Made by a program: the position numbers and the translations under genes
NCBI GenBank assembly: GCA_947243795.1
Contig: OX365939.1
Span: 971,001 to 1,035,000 of the forward strand
From: Saccharomyces uvarum
Taxonomy: Eukaryota > Ascomycota > Saccharomycetes > Saccharomycetales > Saccharomycetaceae
DNA length: 64,000 bases
Direction: 5' to 3'
Shown: positions 63,803 through 64,000 of the stretch, in pieces
Numbering within the stretch: position 1 is the stretch's first letter
How the letters are laid out: every line of letters starts with the position of its first letter
The notes under the pieces: model-generated
Seen by the model: the letters and a program-made list of their open reading frames with translations, nothing else
The model's database searches: none
What the model was told of the DNA's origin: nothing

Positions 63803-64000
63803 TATGGAGGGTAATAGTATAGAGGGTGAGGATTGTGCTGATATATGGTGATGCACATGGTATTGGAGTTGTAGATGAGAGGGTAATGATATTGGAGATG
63901 GAGGTGTTACCCAGATGGTATGTATGATATATGTGGTAGTGGTAGTGTGGTATGTAGACATGTCGTATGGAAGAGTTAGGGAGGCCGATATGGTATTCGA

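Larger units (their letters stand above)
61560..64000. repeat. X-element-like subtelomeric repeat array
   Basis: About 2.4 kb of low-complexity DNA whose plus strand is rich in G, T and A (GTATGG, GATGGTAT, GAGAGTGG) and poor in C, the strand bias expected approaching a right telomere. Nine copies of a TAGCRTCYGTRNGAGTATGTG-type motif begin near 61568, 61678, 61702, 61871, 62012, 62832, 63030, 63245 and 63487. TTAGGG occurs at 61795, 62320, 63353, 63459 and 63976, a Tbf1-type site. A GGTT microsatellite lies at 63778-63802. The reverse complement resembles the S. cerevisiae X-element sequence I remember (CACACGGATGCTA). No genes; the terminal TG1-3 tract is not reached. Confidence 0.75.

Noticed and set aside
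63379-63961. Pro/Thr/Tyr/His-rich minus-strand frames in the terminal array
   Set aside because: They arise from the C-rich strand of repeats. Composition is that of the repeat, not of a protein.
61560-64000. CRISPR-like or satellite array
   Set aside because: Repeats are degenerate and irregularly spaced, and the host is a yeast. A subtelomeric X-type region explains them.

Overview
The window is a right-arm chromosome end from a budding yeast of the genus Saccharomyces, but not S. cerevisiae itself. Gene order and orientation match the right end of S. cerevisiae chromosome XII from IMD3 (YLR432W) to GAB1 (YLR459W). The proteins agree closely with the S. cerevisiae ones I remember in conserved genes, but are clearly diverged in fast-evolving ones (SIR3, RIF2, ECM30, FPR4). 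Introns, tRNA gene and LTR types are also those of Saccharomyces. I cannot name the species from sequence alone.

Layout. 1-56 kb is a dense, unique gene array: IMD3 (5' end cut by the window edge), CNA1, TSR2, ECM30, DIF1, CAR2, LSM3, MRPL4, SEC39, RPS1A, SIR3, ECM7, GMC2 (spliced), a YLR446W hexokinase-like gene, VMA6, RPL6B (spliced), FPR4, HMG2, LEU3, SST2, RIF2, FMP27, a tRNA-Ile(AAU) gene with delta LTR remnants beside it, PDP3, YLR456W, NBP1 and GAB1. From about 56 kb the sequence becomes subtelomeric and stops matching the S. cerevisiae order. It holds a GTT2-like glutathione S-transferase, a cluster of delta LTR remnants, an MFS monocarboxylate-type transporter interrupted by one in-frame TGA, a GC-rich hairpin-bearing block, and finally about 2.5 kb of G-rich-strand repeat with TTAGGG sites and a recurring TAGCGTCCGT motif. 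That last part resembles yeast X-element sequence running towards the telomere. No terminal TG1-3 repeat is reached.

The genes are housekeeping or regulatory and do not form operons. Local themes: two telomere/silencing factors (SIR3, RIF2) lie on the same arm; arginine and nitrogen control is visible at CAR2 (palindromic URS1, Gcn4-like sites); pheromone control at SST2 (a PRE); and leucine control is represented by LEU3.

Most notable observations: (1) the subtelomere differs from the S. cerevisiae order, with a stress-type GST carrying a perfect Yap1-type site and a transporter with an in-frame stop; (2) a structured block occurs twice, each copy ending in a URS1-like site; (3) a G-rich array has nine copies of a dispersed motif; (4) a marked GC-rich island spans roughly 7.5-13 kb and cuts through genes; (5) the IMD3-position gene looks like an IMD3/IMD4 mosaic; (6) GMC2 has non-consensus splice signals; (7) there is a coding-like relic between RPL6B and FPR4.
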